A stretch of 64,000 nucleotides of DNA from Solibacillus daqui (GTDB taxonomy: Bacteria; Bacillota; Bacilli; Bacillales_A; Planococcaceae), in assembly GCF_028747805.1 (NCBI RefSeq), contig NZ_CP114887.1:2039501-2103500 (forward strand), given 5' to 3'. This document shows, piece after piece, positions 8,860 to 18,398 of this stretch. The translations under genes and the position numbers were made by a program. The notes under the pieces are model-generated. The model was given only the letters and a program-made list of their open reading frames with translations. It was not told the DNA's origin and made no database searches. Numbering within the stretch: the stretch's first letter is position 1; every line of letters starts with the position of its first letter.

Positions 8860-8981
8860 TTTCGTACCTCCTTTACTGGTTACTAATTTTACGAATAAAA
8901 CTGAAAAAGGTTTCGTTTTTCCTATATCTATCGTAACAATTTTTTTCATCCGAAAAAAGTAAAAAGCTTTTCTAGCATATA

Positions 8982-9016
8982 AAAAAGAAGCAAAACGATC
9001 CTGTTTTGCTTCTTTT
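8982..9016. terminator. Terminator of the chemoreceptor gene
   Basis: AAAAGAAGCAAAACG...TGTTTTGCTTCTTTT, a near-perfect stem after the minus-strand receptor gene. Confidence 0.87.
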
Positions 9017-9023
9017 AGAAAAA

Positions 9024-10751
9024 TTAATGCATTAAACGCTCTTTTTCAATTGCGGCAATTAAAACATTAATATAGCTAATTACTTGCTTAGAAGCAGCCT
9101 CAATTTCATTTAGATGCTGTTCGGCCTTTCCTAAATTACCAGCGTTATACGCTTCAACTGCTGCTCTAGCAGAAATATGTACCTGTTCATGGTGATGATC
9201 TAATTCGTGGTAAGCAGGATGGTTGTTAAAGCGCAATTTCGTTTTTTCTGATGAATACCATTTCCCTAGACGACAATCAAGATGTGAAGAAACATCAGAT
9301 GGTGAAAGCTTTTCTAAACCTAAGAACATGTTGTATACTCGCCATTTCCATAAAATATGGTCGGCTTTTGATAATAATAATAAAGAAATGCTAGATAGTT
9401 GCACGTTGGTCGATGTTGTTACTTCATTTCGGAAGCGTGTTATTTCTTGACCTAATTTATGAATATCACGCGATGTGTCATTACCGAATCCTCGAATATC
9501 TTCCTGTAAGTTAGAAATTTGTACCATGCGTACTGAAATTTCATCGATGGAAGCGGCTTGTTCTTGCGAAGCAGCGGCAGTTGTCGTGACATCAATATTA
9601 ATGCTTTCAATAATTTCAACGATGGAGTTGAGCAGAGGTAAAGATTCCTTTGCTTCACCTGTCGCTTCACGAATAATTGTTGTTGTTTCAGAAATGGATG
9701 ATGCAACATTGTTTGAATACGATTTTAATGATTGAACATTCGCTGATACTTCAGTTAATGCCGAAACAGTGCTTTCTGCAAGCTTACGAACTTCTTGTGC
9801 AACAACTGCGAAGCCTTTACCATGATCACCTGCTCGGGCAGCCTCAATCGAAGCATTTAAAGCTAATAAATTTGTTTGATCAGCAATTTGGTTAATAAGT
9901 GTTACTACACTTTCAATATCGTCGACATGCTTTTGTAATTCTTTGAAGCTATGTACAATTTCAGTGAATGTTTCTTCTGTTGTGAAGATTTCCTGTAGGG
10001 CATGTTCGATGGCATGCTTACCAAGTGCGGCATTATTAACGGATTCATTTGTTTTTTCGGCAATATTCGATGAAGTGCGGGCAATTTCTGCAATAGAAGC
10101 AGCTAGTTGTTGAGACGCTGCAGTCGAACTAGCAATATCATCAGACTGTGTATCTAAGCGTTGAATCAAATCCTTCATATACACAATATTAGCGTTTGAA
10201 TCCGTTAAGGAAGCTAATTCTTCAATGATATTTTCAAGTAAACGCTCCTGCATGACTTCAATTAATATTTCCTGCTCGATATTAACTGCCGCTGATACAG
10301 ATTTCATATATTGGAATGCAACATGTGGCTTCATACCAAAATGATGCAGTACTAGTGTTGTAATATAAAATGAAAATTGGTTGAAGACAACTATTAATTT
10401 ACCAGATTCAAATTTATTTTCACGTAGTAAATTGAAAAATTTAATTGTTTGGTCAACGTATTCATTGTTTCGCTCAGCTAAGAAGAAATTCTGTAAGTAA
10501 CGATCTATTTGACTATTTGAGATATTATTTTGGCCATTAGGTGAAATTTCAATTAAATATTTGTTGAATATTTCTTGCATTGTTGGTGATACATCAGCAA
10601 CACGCTCATATAATTTTTTTAAGTCTTCTTGATTTGTTAATTTGAAATTATTGAACGCTAATGTTTCTTTAAAACGGCCAGTTGCAATTAAATCTGTACC
10701 ACGTTCAAATAAGTCATGTAACTCAGCTTTTGGTTTTAATGCAGAAAACAT
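9024..10751 (-). CDS. Soluble chemoreceptor: globin-like sensor, MCP signalling domain, CZB domain
   Basis: A 575-aa methyl-accepting chemotaxis protein without membrane segments. Residues about 1-175 look like a globin-coupled sensor (HemAT type: ...[19 protein letters not shown]...). Residues 200-460 form the MCP coiled coil with the invariant tip [21 protein letters not shown] variant ([20 protein letters not shown]). The C-terminal 100 residues form a CZB zinc-binding domain: [28 protein letters not shown]. The start at 10751 follows AAGGAGGATATTTACA. Predicted to feed an oxygen/redox and zinc-linked (perhaps hypochlorite) signal to CheA. The usual proximal-His position of HemAT (H-x3-G) reads Leu here, with two His just after it, so heme binding is uncertain. 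Confidence 0.88.
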   Translation of the reverse strand: MFSALKPKAELHDLFERGTDLIATGRFKETLAFNNFKLTNQEDLKKLYERVADVSPTMQEIFNKYLIEISPNGQNNISNSQIDRYLQNFFLAERNNEYVDQTIKFFNLLRENKFESGKLIVVFNQFSFYITTLVLHHFGMKPHVAFQYMKSVSAAVNIEQEILIEVMQERLLENIIEELASLTDSNANIVYMKDLIQRLDTQSDDIASSTAASQQLAASIAEIARTSSNIAEKTNESVNNAALGKHAIEHALQEIFTTEETFTEIVHSFKELQKHVDDIESVVTLINQIADQTNLLALNASIEAARAGDHGKGFAVVAQEVRKLAESTVSALTEVSANVQSLKSYSNNVASSISETTTIIREATGEAKESLPLLNSIVEIIESINIDVTTTAAASQEQAASIDEISVRMVQISNLQEDIRGFGNDTSRDIHKLGQEITRFRNEVTTSTNVQLSSISLLLLSKADHILWKWRVYNMFLGLEKLSPSDVSSHLDCRLGKWYSSEKTKLRFNNHPAYHELDHHHEQVHISARAAVEAYNAGNLGKAEQHLNEIEAASKQVISYINVLIAAIEKERLMH

Positions 10752-10868
10752 TGTAAATATCCTCCTTAGATTTGACACTCCCATAATTTTATCATACACA
10801 AATGTTCAATAATAGACATAATTGTTCGGGTTGTTTTAATATAAAGGGAAGAAGAGGTGTTAGAAATT

Positions 10869-11159
10869 ATGTATAAAATTATCTATATGAAAGCAGATTA
10901 CGAGCCCTGGTGGCAGTTTGAGGGTTGGGAAGAGTTCATTGTTTCAGAGCAATTTTTTGAAACCGACGAACAGCTCCAAGCAACTTTACAGTCCACATTA
11001 CAAAAGTTTCGTGCAAATTATGAAAATGAAACATGCAAAAATGAGCTCTTTTATGCCTTTTGGTCAGAAGATGAATGTGAATTTTGCGAAGCATGTGATG
11101 AAGAAGCGCAAATTTATCATGGTATTATTGTACTTACACCGGAAAACATACAAATCTAA
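10869..11159 (+). CDS. DUF1033 family protein
   Basis: A 96-aa cytoplasmic protein beginning MYKIIYMKADYEPWWQFEGWEEFI, the hallmark of DUF1033. It contains an acidic Cys-rich stretch (EDECEFCEACDEEAQIYHG). The frame extends four codons upstream to TTG, but the ATG at 10869 fits GAAGAGGTGTTAGAAATT and the family start. Divergent from the chemoreceptor gene. Function unknown. Confidence 0.9.
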   Translation: MYKIIYMKADYEPWWQFEGWEEFIVSEQFFETDEQLQATLQSTLQKFRANYENETCKNELFYAFWSEDECEFCEACDEEAQIYHGIIVLTPENIQI

Positions 11160-11267
11160 AATGATTTACGTTAAAATTGGTAGAATTCAAAATAATGTAA
11201 TTGACATCCATAAAATTGGATTTTATACTAATTTTAACAATTGAAATTATGATGCCGAACAAGTAGA

Positions 11268-11331
11268 TTCACATATTACAAAAAGTAATCGATTTAGTTG
11301 AACGGTACTTTCTGTAATATGTGAATTTTTT
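11268..11331 (+). terminator. Probable terminator with a long loop
   Basis: TTCACATATTACA (11268-11280) pairs with TGTAATATGTGAA (11313-11325), followed by TTTTTT. The loop is about 32 nt, long for a terminator. Confidence 0.6.
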
Positions 11332-11342
11332 ATTTGTATTTT

Positions 11343-11538
11343 AACTGGATTCAGCGGGGGTCCAAACCCCGGCTGAATCCAGTTAAGCCCCAGCGGATGT
11401 CACAGATTTTTTAGGTGAATTTTAAAGAGGAAGTCAGCCTAAAGACGTCACATCGTGTGACAACGGCTGACTGACCCACGTCCTGTGGCCCCGAGCTTGA
11501 AAAAATCTGGACGCAATTACGCTGAGGTGTAATTGAAT
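11343..11538 (-). repeat. Dispersed intergenic repeat, copy A (full form)
   Basis: A 196-bp structured repeat. The left end is a hairpin (AACTGGATTCAGC / GCTGAATCCAGTT). An inner palindrome GTCACATCGTGTGAC lies at 11447-11461. The right end reads on the minus strand ATTCAATTACACCTCAGCG and then AATTGCGTCCAGATTTTTT. Read on the minus strand it aligns end-to-end with copy C at 45147-45272, except that copy C lacks the inner 85 bp. The inner palindrome and its flanks recur in copy B (32425-32443). It lies in the leader region of the cold-shock gene. No coding frame. Confidence 0.8.
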
Positions 11539-11569
11539 TGTTCACTTTTATTTTTGGAGGTTTTCACAA

Positions 11570-11770
11570 ATGAAACAAGGTACAGTAAAATGGTTTAATT
11601 CAGAAAAAGGTTTTGGCTTCATCGAAACTGAAGGTGAAAACGATGTGTTCGTACATTTCTCAGCAATCCAAGGTGAAGGTTTCAAAACGTTAGAAGAAGC
11701 ACAAAAAGTGGAATTCGAAGTGGTTGAAGGTAATCGTGGACCTCAAGCTGCTAACGTTACAAAATTATAA
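11570..11770 (+). CDS. Cold-shock protein (CspA family)
   Basis: A 66-aa single-strand nucleic-acid binding protein, an RNA chaperone. RNP1 KGFGFIE and RNP2 VFVHF are intact, and the length is normal for the family. The ribosome site is TTTGGAGGTTTTCACAA. The upstream leader holds the 196-bp dispersed repeat, so a long 5' UTR, as in many csp genes, is possible. Followed by its own terminator. Confidence 0.96.
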   Translation: MKQGTVKWFNSEKGFGFIETEGENDVFVHFSAIQGEGFKTLEEAQKVEFEVVEGNRGPQAANVTKL

Positions 11771-11784
11771 TCCATACTAATTCC

Positions 11785-11817
11785 AAAGCCACACAAAAAT
11801 TATTGTGTGGCTTTTTA
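11785..11817 (+). terminator. Terminator of the cold-shock gene
   Basis: AAAGCCACACAA / TTGTGTGGCTTT stem followed by T residues. Confidence 0.9.
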
Positions 11818-11861
11818 TAATAAATAAAAGTGTTTAAAATGCATTGGGGGGATTGAATAAT

Positions 11862-13661
11862 TTGAATAACAATGAACAATTATCGCAGGGATCATCCAAT
11901 CGAAATAAAATTTTCATTTATTTAGGCGTCATTGTGGTGTGTATTGTATTAGTGACTTTAGCAATTACGTGGCAATCACAAGGATTAAATCAAAATAATG
12001 AATCTGAACCAACGAAAGACGCGCAACCAGCTGTTGAAAATCCAATCAGCGAAATTTATTTAAATATTGCCCAATATGAATACTTTTATCGAAATTGGAT
12101 AATAGAGTCAAAAGAAGCGGCTACATTCAATGCACTCAGTCAGGCAATTAGGATGTATTCACTATTCGATTACCTTAAACAGCAAGGTATCGAACTATCC
12201 TCAGAAAAAGAGCAATTACAGCGAAAACTATTAGCAGAACAGCTTTCCTATGATTTACAAGATCCGCAATTTAAAGCATATTTCGATACAATGCTTGCAA
12301 AATTAAAAATAAAAGAACAGGATTACATAGATCATTACTTGTTTATCGATAAAAAGTATGAAATTTTAGAGCGTGAAATGTTCGAAACAGGAAAAGGCCT
12401 AACTGATGATGGTTCAGGATTTATGAGCTATCCAAGTGGAGAACAAGAAGAAAAATTCAAAAATAAAGTGGGCATATCCATCGATTATTTAGAATATTTA
12501 GTGCTACAAAAACCAATCCGCCTTCAGCCTATGGAGCCACAACCAGCACTTATATCTGACGGACATCGATTTGAGTTTGCAAAAGGTAAGAATGGTGAAC
12601 TTATTTTTACAACAGAGGAATTGCCTCCGATTAATTTTTCTGATGCACAAAGAGATTTGTTATTAGAACTGAAATATCAGCATTCATTAAAGGACTTATC
12701 AAGATATAATTATAAGCAGTATCAAGAACTGCTAGAACAAATAGCCGAAACAAATGATCAGCAATCAGTAATTGCCAAAGATATACTTGCTTTATTTGAT
12801 ATTGCGCATGAAATATTAGAGATGGATTTTGGTCAGCCTGTTACGTATCATTTCGATGAATTACCTACATTTGATAAAAATATATTGAGAAAGCATAAAG
12901 ATATAACGCTCAAAATCTATGAACATGAATATTATTACCGAACGGAAGGTATTCCTCAGCAATTTTATGCTTACCGAGTGGCCAATGAGCAAATGGTTGA
13001 GATATATGGTTTATTTAATTATTTAGAGCAAAATTTTGACTTTACATTAGATGAAGAAACGGTAGATTCGCTTCGTATAGAGGTAGAGCAAACACTACAG
13101 CAGCAAATGCAAAATGCCTATTTTAAAAAGTATATCGAGGCATTATTAACTAAGTTTGACATAACTATTGATACTTATATTGATGATTACTTATTAGTTC
13201 TGGCAGAATACGAGACACTTAAAGAAAAGATGTATGAGCAACATATTGGTCTTGATATTAAGGGGCGTTACAATATTGGGGAAGTATATGCTAGTTACCG
13301 GATTGCAGCGAACTTTTCTTGGAAAGAGCTGTATTCAACAATGGATACGCTCAATAACGCTGAATCGATTGAAGCACTCGATCCACAGCCTGAACTTCCA
13401 TTTGACTTGCCTGAATATCCATTACAAGTAGGGATGAATGCAAAAGGGGATTATGTATTTATTGGCGTAGATACACTAGAAATTTGGTTAACAGAGCAAC
13501 AGCAGCAATTTTTAAAAGAGCTTGTTACAGTCAATGCATTACCACCTTTATCACGTTACTCAATCCAGCAATATCAAGATGCTTTACAACAAATGGATCC
13601 AAACAATACGATGAGAAATCAACTAATAGAAATTTTCGTTATCTATGGTAATTCGATATAA
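11862..13661 (+). CDS. Membrane-anchored protein with a tandem internal duplication
   Basis: A 599-aa protein with one TM near the N-terminus (residues about 18-38, IFIYLGVIVVCIVLVTLAITW) and the rest presumably outside the cell. The start is read as TTG at 11862, about 10 nt after a GGGGGG block; TTG at 11853 or 11844 is possible. Two halves of about 290 residues are homologous: EYFYRNWI...QAIRMYSLFDYLKQQ in the first against EYYYRTEG...NEQMVEIYGLFNYLEQN in the second, then IDHYLFIDKKYEILEREMFE against IDDYLLVLAEYETLKEKMYE, then LKDLSRYNYKQYQELLEQ against LPPLSRYSIQQYQDALQQ. No enzyme motif. The helical pattern faintly recalls SurA/PrsA chaperone N-domains. Function unknown. Confidence 0.82.
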   Translation: MNNNEQLSQGSSNRNKIFIYLGVIVVCIVLVTLAITWQSQGLNQNNESEPTKDAQPAVENPISEIYLNIAQYEYFYRNWIIESKEAATFNALSQAIRMYSLFDYLKQQGIELSSEKEQLQRKLLAEQLSYDLQDPQFKAYFDTMLAKLKIKEQDYIDHYLFIDKKYEILEREMFETGKGLTDDGSGFMSYPSGEQEEKFKNKVGISIDYLEYLVLQKPIRLQPMEPQPALISDGHRFEFAKGKNGELIFTTEELPPINFSDAQRDLLLELKYQHSLKDLSRYNYKQYQELLEQIAETNDQQSVIAKDILALFDIAHEILEMDFGQPVTYHFDELPTFDKNILRKHKDITLKIYEHEYYYRTEGIPQQFYAYRVANEQMVEIYGLFNYLEQNFDFTLDEETVDSLRIEVEQTLQQQMQNAYFKKYIEALLTKFDITIDTYIDDYLLVLAEYETLKEKMYEQHIGLDIKGRYNIGEVYASYRIAANFSWKELYSTMDTLNNAESIEALDPQPELPFDLPEYPLQVGMNAKGDYVFIGVDTLEIWLTEQQQQFLKELVTVNALPPLSRYSIQQYQDALQQMDPNNTMRNQLIEIFVIYGNSI

Positions 13662-13711
13662 GATGCCTAATACTAAAAAGATATTTAGAAATAGGTTAGG
13701 CAACTTGTTAA

Positions 13712-13748
13712 TGCTGCTGTCTGTAACTTGCAGGCAGCAGCTTTTTTA
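13712..13748 (+). terminator. Terminator of the duplicated-domain protein gene
   Basis: GCTGCTGTCTG...CAGGCAGCAGC stem with T7. Confidence 0.88.
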
Positions 13749-13751
13749 GAT

Positions 13752-13872
13752 TTATGAAGAAGCTAAACAATGGATGAAGCATGGTGTTCGAGTGTTTAAA
13801 ATAGATAACTATCCTAAAAAAACAGTTAGTTTACCATTCGTAGTTCGTACCGTAAAGATGTGCTATTTTTGA
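13752..13872 (+). pseudogene. Short coding remnant
   Basis: The frame reads EEAKQWMKHGVRVFKID, then NYPKKTVSLPFVVRTVKM, and ends at TGA; it is protein-like but has no start or ribosome site. It lies between two terminators. Family not recognised; could be chance. Confidence 0.2.
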
Positions 13873-13901
13873 TTCGGGTTTTACCATTAAACGAAATAAA
13901 A

Positions 13902-13943
13902 AATCCCCCAAGTACCCTTAAAATAAGGGCATTTGGAGGATTG
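13902..13943 (-). terminator. Terminator of the ABC-F gene
   Basis: On the minus strand AATCCTCCAAATGCCCTTA pairs with TAAGGGTACTTGGGGGATT, followed by TTTTTT. Confidence 0.87.
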
Positions 13944-13953
13944 GGAGCAGTGA

Positions 13954-15558
13954 TTATTTTAATCCTTGCTCATCTTTCCAGTCTAGGAATTCATCATAAG
14001 TTAATTGCTTATCTAAAATTGAACCGTCTTCACGGATTTCAATAACGCGGTTTGCAATTGTTTGAATGAATTGGTGGTCATGAGATGTGAAAATCATCGC
14101 ACCTTTGAAACGGATTAAGCCTTCGTTTAGCGCTTGAATTGATTCAAGGTCTAAGTGGTTCGTAGGCTCATCTAATAATAATACATTCGAGTTCGATAAC
14201 ATCATTTTAGAAAGCATGCATCGTACTTTTTCGCCACCTGAAAGAACAGCAGGTGATTTTTTCACTTCTTCACCAGAGAATAACATACGACCTAAGAACC
14301 CACGTAAGAAGCTTTCTGTTTCGTCATCTGGAGAGTAAGGACGTAACCAGTCTACTAATGTTTTCTCGCTTCCAGTGAAGTATTGGTCATGATCCATTTC
14401 GAAGTAGCTTTGAGAAGTTGTTACACCCCATTTGAATGTACCAGCTTCAGCCTTTTGGCGCTCTGTTAAGATGTCCATTAATGTAGACTTCGCAATCGTA
14501 TTACCAAGTAAAATGATTTTGTCTTCTTTATTCATTGAGAAGCGAATGTCTTTGAATAACGTTTCACCTTCATGTGATGCAGTTAAACCATCAACAGTTA
14601 ATACGTCGTTACCGATTTCACGGCCGATTTGGAAGTTGATGAATGGGTACTTTCGGCTTGATGGTTGGATATCATCTAGCTCGATTTTGTCTAACATCTT
14701 TTTACGTGATGTCGCTTGAGAAGATTTCGATGCGTTTGCAGAGAAACGCGCAATGAATTCTTTTAACTCTTTAATTTTTTCTTCTTTTTTCGCATTTTGG
14801 TCAGCCATTAACTTTTGCGCTAATTGTGAAGACTCATACCAGAAGTCATAGTTACCAACATAAAGCTTGATTTTACCAAAGTCTAAGTCAGCGATATGTG
14901 TACATACTTTGTTTAAGAAGTGACGGTCATGGGATACGACGATTACTGTGTTTTCAAAGTTAATTAAAAACTCTTCTAACCATTTGATTGCCTTAATGTC
15001 TAAGTGGTTGGTAGGCTCGTCCAGTAAAAGAACATCTGGTTGACCAAACAAAGCTTGAGCAAGTAACACTTTTACTTTGTCAGAACCTTCTAAGTCAGCC
15101 ATTTGCATGTAATGTAACTCATCGCCAATACCTAAACCATTTAATAATGTAGCTGCATCTGATTCAGCTTCCCAACCGTTCATGTCCGCGAATTCACCTT
15201 CAAGTTCAGCAGCACGCATTCCATCTTCGTCTGTCATTTCTGGCAGCATGTAGATTGCATCTTTTTCGGCTTTTACTTCCCAAAGACGTTTGTTACCCAT
15301 AACTACTGTATCAAGTACAGTGAATTCATCGTACTCAAAGTGGTTTTGGCGTAATACAGATAAACGCTCATCTTTACCCATTGAAACGTTACCTTCTTGT
15401 GCCTCGATGTCACCAGCTAAGATTTTTAAGAATGTTGATTTACCAGCACCGTTTGCACCGATTAAGCCGTAACAGTTTCCTGGAGTGAATTTAATATTTA
15501 CATCGTCAAATAATTTACGGTCACCATATCGTAGACCAACGCCTGATACTTGAATCAT
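13954..15558 (-). CDS. ykpA: ABC-F ATPase, YkpA/YbiT type
   Basis: A 534-aa soluble ABC-F protein with two ATPase domains and no membrane part, of the kind that acts at the ribosomal E-site. Domain 1 Walker A GANGAGKST and Walker B LLLDEPTNHLD; linker (PtIM) around residues 240-300; domain 2 signature LSGGEK, Walker B LLLDEPTNHLD. The second Walker A reads GNTIAKST, with Ala for the usual Gly before Lys; as I recall, YkpA relatives carry an I-A-K variant, so this may be subfamily-typical. The ATG at 15558 follows GGGAGGTACTTAC. YkpA-type proteins are not typical antibiotic-resistance ABC-F. Confidence 0.92.
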   Translation of the reverse strand: MIQVSGVGLRYGDRKLFDDVNIKFTPGNCYGLIGANGAGKSTFLKILAGDIEAQEGNVSMGKDERLSVLRQNHFEYDEFTVLDTVVMGNKRLWEVKAEKDAIYMLPEMTDEDGMRAAELEGEFADMNGWEAESDAATLLNGLGIGDELHYMQMADLEGSDKVKVLLAQALFGQPDVLLLDEPTNHLDIKAIKWLEEFLINFENTVIVVSHDRHFLNKVCTHIADLDFGKIKLYVGNYDFWYESSQLAQKLMADQNAKKEEKIKELKEFIARFSANASKSSQATSRKKMLDKIELDDIQPSSRKYPFINFQIGREIGNDVLTVDGLTASHEGETLFKDIRFSMNKEDKIILLGNTIAKSTLMDILTERQKAEAGTFKWGVTTSQSYFEMDHDQYFTGSEKTLVDWLRPYSPDDETESFLRGFLGRMLFSGEEVKKSPAVLSGGEKVRCMLSKMMLSNSNVLLLDEPTNHLDLESIQALNEGLIRFKGAMIFTSHDHQFIQTIANRVIEIREDGSILDKQLTYDEFLDWKDEQGLK

Positions 15559-16031
15559 GTAAGTACCTCCCAATAATTTTCGTTAAATTTTAGATTGCTT
15601 TCAAAAGGAGATTTCTCTTTTGCACACAATGTTTCTATTATAGCACGTCTACCTGCTAAATTAAATAACAGTTGCTAGTTAAAAGTGGTGAAAAGTTAAT
15701 GAAAGGATTGACTTTTTAGTTTTATGAGGTAAATGAATAGTGAAAATAATGAATTGTTTAAAGGTGGGTGAGGTTAAGAGAAAGTCTCATTTCATTTATA
15801 TAGGGGATGATAGCGCTATTGATTGTCAAATAGATATCATTATTATACTCCTAGAGGGCCATATTAGTTATTGCAAAGCTTTAGGATTTGTAATTAATTA
15901 AAGAAGATCGACAAATAGGAAAAGGGAATACCATCAGTTAAAAAAGGCATTCCGCAATTAGATTAATCGAAAAACGTGATAACATAAAATAGGCAAAGAT
16001 ATGGAGAAAATTAACTTATTTCGAAAAAAGA
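15559..16031. other. Intergenic stretch with one weak small ORF
   Basis: About 470 bp. The plus strand has a 50-codon ORF at 15749-15901 (MNCLKVGEVKRKSHFIYIGD start) with no ribosome site, considered doubtful. Nothing else recognisable. Confidence 0.4.
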
Positions 16032-16613
16032 TTATTTATTTTTCTTTCGCTTAACATAAGTTCTCTTATAGCTATATATAGTTACAACAGTTATAACAAG
16101 TAAAATAATAGCTATGACGATTATTAGAGCCCATATTGAATTCCCATCTTCAGAATCGGTTTCAGTTTTTAATGTATCTACAATTTTTGATACATCTGAT
16201 GCTATTTGCTCACTCGTATCAGCTCCAGATTCCGTTTCGTTATCAGTATTAGAAGCAACATGCGCATTTATTGTAAAAGAAAATGAACCTGATAATGGGT
16301 GTCCGTCTTGGCTAATACTATCCCATTCAACCGTATAGGTGTCATTTGGAAGAGGAGAAGCTAATGTACCGGTTAATACATCATCATTTATTGTAAACGA
16401 TTCCATAGCCATTTCTGAACCATCACTTGCAAGTACCTTAAAGATACTGCCTTCTTCAATTTTACCTGAATAGACTAAATCAATCGTTTGTAATTCCTCT
16501 GTTATAGTCGCGCCATCTGTAGGATTTGTTGAATCTAAGTACGTGTGTCCGTAAGTCTTAGGTACAAATAATAAAAATGTAGCAACAAGCGTAAATAATA
16601 ATTGTTTCAACAT
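16032..16613 (-). CDS. CopC-domain copper-binding protein, membrane anchored
   Basis: A 193-aa exported protein: signal peptide (1-22, ending TYG), one CopC Ig-like domain (23-118), an acidic Ser/Thr-rich linker, a C-terminal TM (about 163-183, WALIIVIAIILLVITVVTIYS) and a basic tail. The His that follows the predicted cleavage site (HTYLDSTNP) and the DGHPLSG His are the usual Cu(II) ligands. Predicted to hold copper at the outer face of the membrane. No CopD domain or gene is adjacent, which differs from the common CopC-CopD pairing. No clear ribosome site was seen beyond a weak GAAGGGAAGT. Confidence 0.85.
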   Translation of the reverse strand: MLKQLLFTLVATFLLFVPKTYGHTYLDSTNPTDGATITEELQTIDLVYSGKIEEGSIFKVLASDGSEMAMESFTINDDVLTGTLASPLPNDTYTVEWDSISQDGHPLSGSFSFTINAHVASNTDNETESGADTSEQIASDVSKIVDTLKTETDSEDGNSIWALIIVIAIILLVITVVTIYSYKRTYVKRKKNK

Positions 16614-17205
16614 TCAAATAACTTCCCTTCATTATCATATTACCCACTCCTCATTGTAAAAAATGCTACCTTTACACATTTGGAATTAAAATCCCCTGTG
16701 AATGGAGTGATAATTTTAGTATGACCCAAAATTTGTAGAAATATTTGGGGACACCATACTATGAAGGGAAGTGGTTTTTAACTTTTAAAGTTAATAAAAA
16801 TCTAAATCAATATTTAGAACGTTATTTTGTGCCATTTTTTGTATCCCTACTTTAAGCACACATTTAGAAACAGGACGAGGTAGACAGATCGATGGAATCC
16901 ACCCTCCTAACACTCTTTTGTGAACATATTTTCTACTTTTATTTCCATTGCTGTTTTCATGCACATTAAATTTCATGCCGAAGTTCCAAATATATGTTCA
17001 ATAAAGCTCAAACAAAATGGAGTTCAACGACGAAATATAGTAGTTAATAAAAAATAGCAAAAAAACCGGAATTCTAATTTTTGGTATGAATATAAAGTAT
17101 TGTAGGGTGAAACTAAAATACTAAAAATTATGACCATAATTAAAATTTTATTGATAAAACATCTTTAAATGTATAATAATGGAATCTAAAGGAGAGGAAT
17201 AAAAA
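16614..17205. other. Intergenic stretch, no supported gene
   Basis: Nearly 600 bp between divergent CopC and SLH genes. Only short ORFs without ribosome sites; long A/T tracts near 17040-17160 probably contain the SLH promoter. Confidence 0.5.
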
Positions 17206-18231
17206 ATGAAAAAATGGTTATTTGTAGGTGCCTTAAGTTTAGGAATACTAGGCGCAACTGAGGAAATGAATGTGAAGGCAGCTGAAAATGGTATTTCAAA
17301 AAATGTTTTATCTGAAATAGCAGCTGTAGAGCAAAATTCAGTTTCATTCTTTGATTTGTACAGAGTTTTTAAAATTGCTGAGCTTAATTCAGAAGGTATT
17401 GTAACAACGATGAATGCAAAAAAAGATAGCTTTATCGTAAAAATGCCGATTACGTCATTAATTGAATCAGAGGAAGGTTCGACTACATACAAGGCGGAGT
17501 ATCAAGAATACTTAGGGCTATTTGGTAAATCAATTCAATTAAAGCTTACACAGCATGGGAAAACGTTCGATTGCGAAATTTATACAGCAGGAGACTGGAT
17601 AGCGCTTGAAGGTGAAGACAAGGATGATTTTCTAGCAGAATTTCTAAGTGAGGATCTGCAATTGAGAACAGGTGGACACTTTACAGATACAATTGGACAC
17701 TGGGCTGAAAGCTATATTCATACTCTTTATGAAGCAGAGGTTATTAGTGGAATAACTGCGACAACCTTCAATCCGAATGGTAATGTGACCCGCGGCCAGT
17801 TAGTTGCAATGATTTATCGAGCATCAAGCGTTGAACTAGACGAACAAGAACAAGAACAAGTGACATCTGCTTATTCAGACCTTGCTAATTTCTGGGGTGC
17901 GAAAGAGGTTGCTATTTTAGAAAAACAAGAATTATTAACGATTTTTGAAGGCGATCAGTTCGAACCAAACAAAGCTGTAACACGTGAAGAGATGGCTTAC
18001 GTAACGGCAAAATTTTTAGCATTTGAAGGTCTTGATGTTGGAACATTAAATACAAACAATACTTTTAAAGACATCGACAAAATGAATAAGGACGCTGTAG
18101 AATCGATTGGATTATTACAGCAATTAGACATCATCGGTGGTGAAAATGGCCAGTTCAATCCGAAAAGCAACTTAACACGTGCACAATTTGCTAAGATTTT
18201 CACGCTATCATTAATGTTATTTGAAGAATAA
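17206..18231 (+). CDS. S-layer homology (SLH) domain protein
   Basis: A 341-aa exported cell-wall protein. The signal peptide is about residues 1-26, followed by a unique N-terminal domain of about 130 residues with alternating charged strands. Three SLH repeats follow: HFTDTIGHWAESYIHTLYEAEVISG...VTRGQLVAMIYRA; a more diverged AYSDLANFWGAKEVAILEKQELLT...VTREEMAYVTAKF; and TFKDIDKMNKDAVESIGLLQQLDIIGG...LTRAQFAKIFTL. SLH triplets bind pyruvylated secondary cell-wall polymer. AAAGGAGAGGAATAAAAA precedes the ATG. Function of the N-terminal part is unknown. Confidence 0.92.
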   Translation: MKKWLFVGALSLGILGATEEMNVKAAENGISKNVLSEIAAVEQNSVSFFDLYRVFKIAELNSEGIVTTMNAKKDSFIVKMPITSLIESEEGSTTYKAEYQEYLGLFGKSIQLKLTQHGKTFDCEIYTAGDWIALEGEDKDDFLAEFLSEDLQLRTGGHFTDTIGHWAESYIHTLYEAEVISGITATTFNPNGNVTRGQLVAMIYRASSVELDEQEQEQVTSAYSDLANFWGAKEVAILEKQELLTIFEGDQFEPNKAVTREEMAYVTAKFLAFEGLDVGTLNTNNTFKDIDKMNKDAVESIGLLQQLDIIGGENGQFNPKSNLTRAQFAKIFTLSLMLFEE

Positions 18232-18247
18232 GTAAACTTTATTATTA

Positions 18248-18287
18248 GAAGGCTATGTTGCTTAAGAGGCAGCATAGCTTTTTTAAT
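18248..18287 (+). terminator. Terminator of the SLH gene
   Basis: AGGCTATGTTGC / GCAGCATAGCTT stem with T6. Confidence 0.87.
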
Positions 18288-18398
18288 TACATTAAAATCA
18301 CGCTCTAGGACCATTATTTAAATAATCTTTTTAATTGTCAGTCATCTAAGGATTGTGTTTTACTAACTAACATAGGAATAAGAGAAAGAGGATAGGCA

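Noticed and set aside
16791..16976. 61-codon minus-strand ORF in the CopC-SLH gap
   Set aside because: No ribosome site or domain; probably chance.
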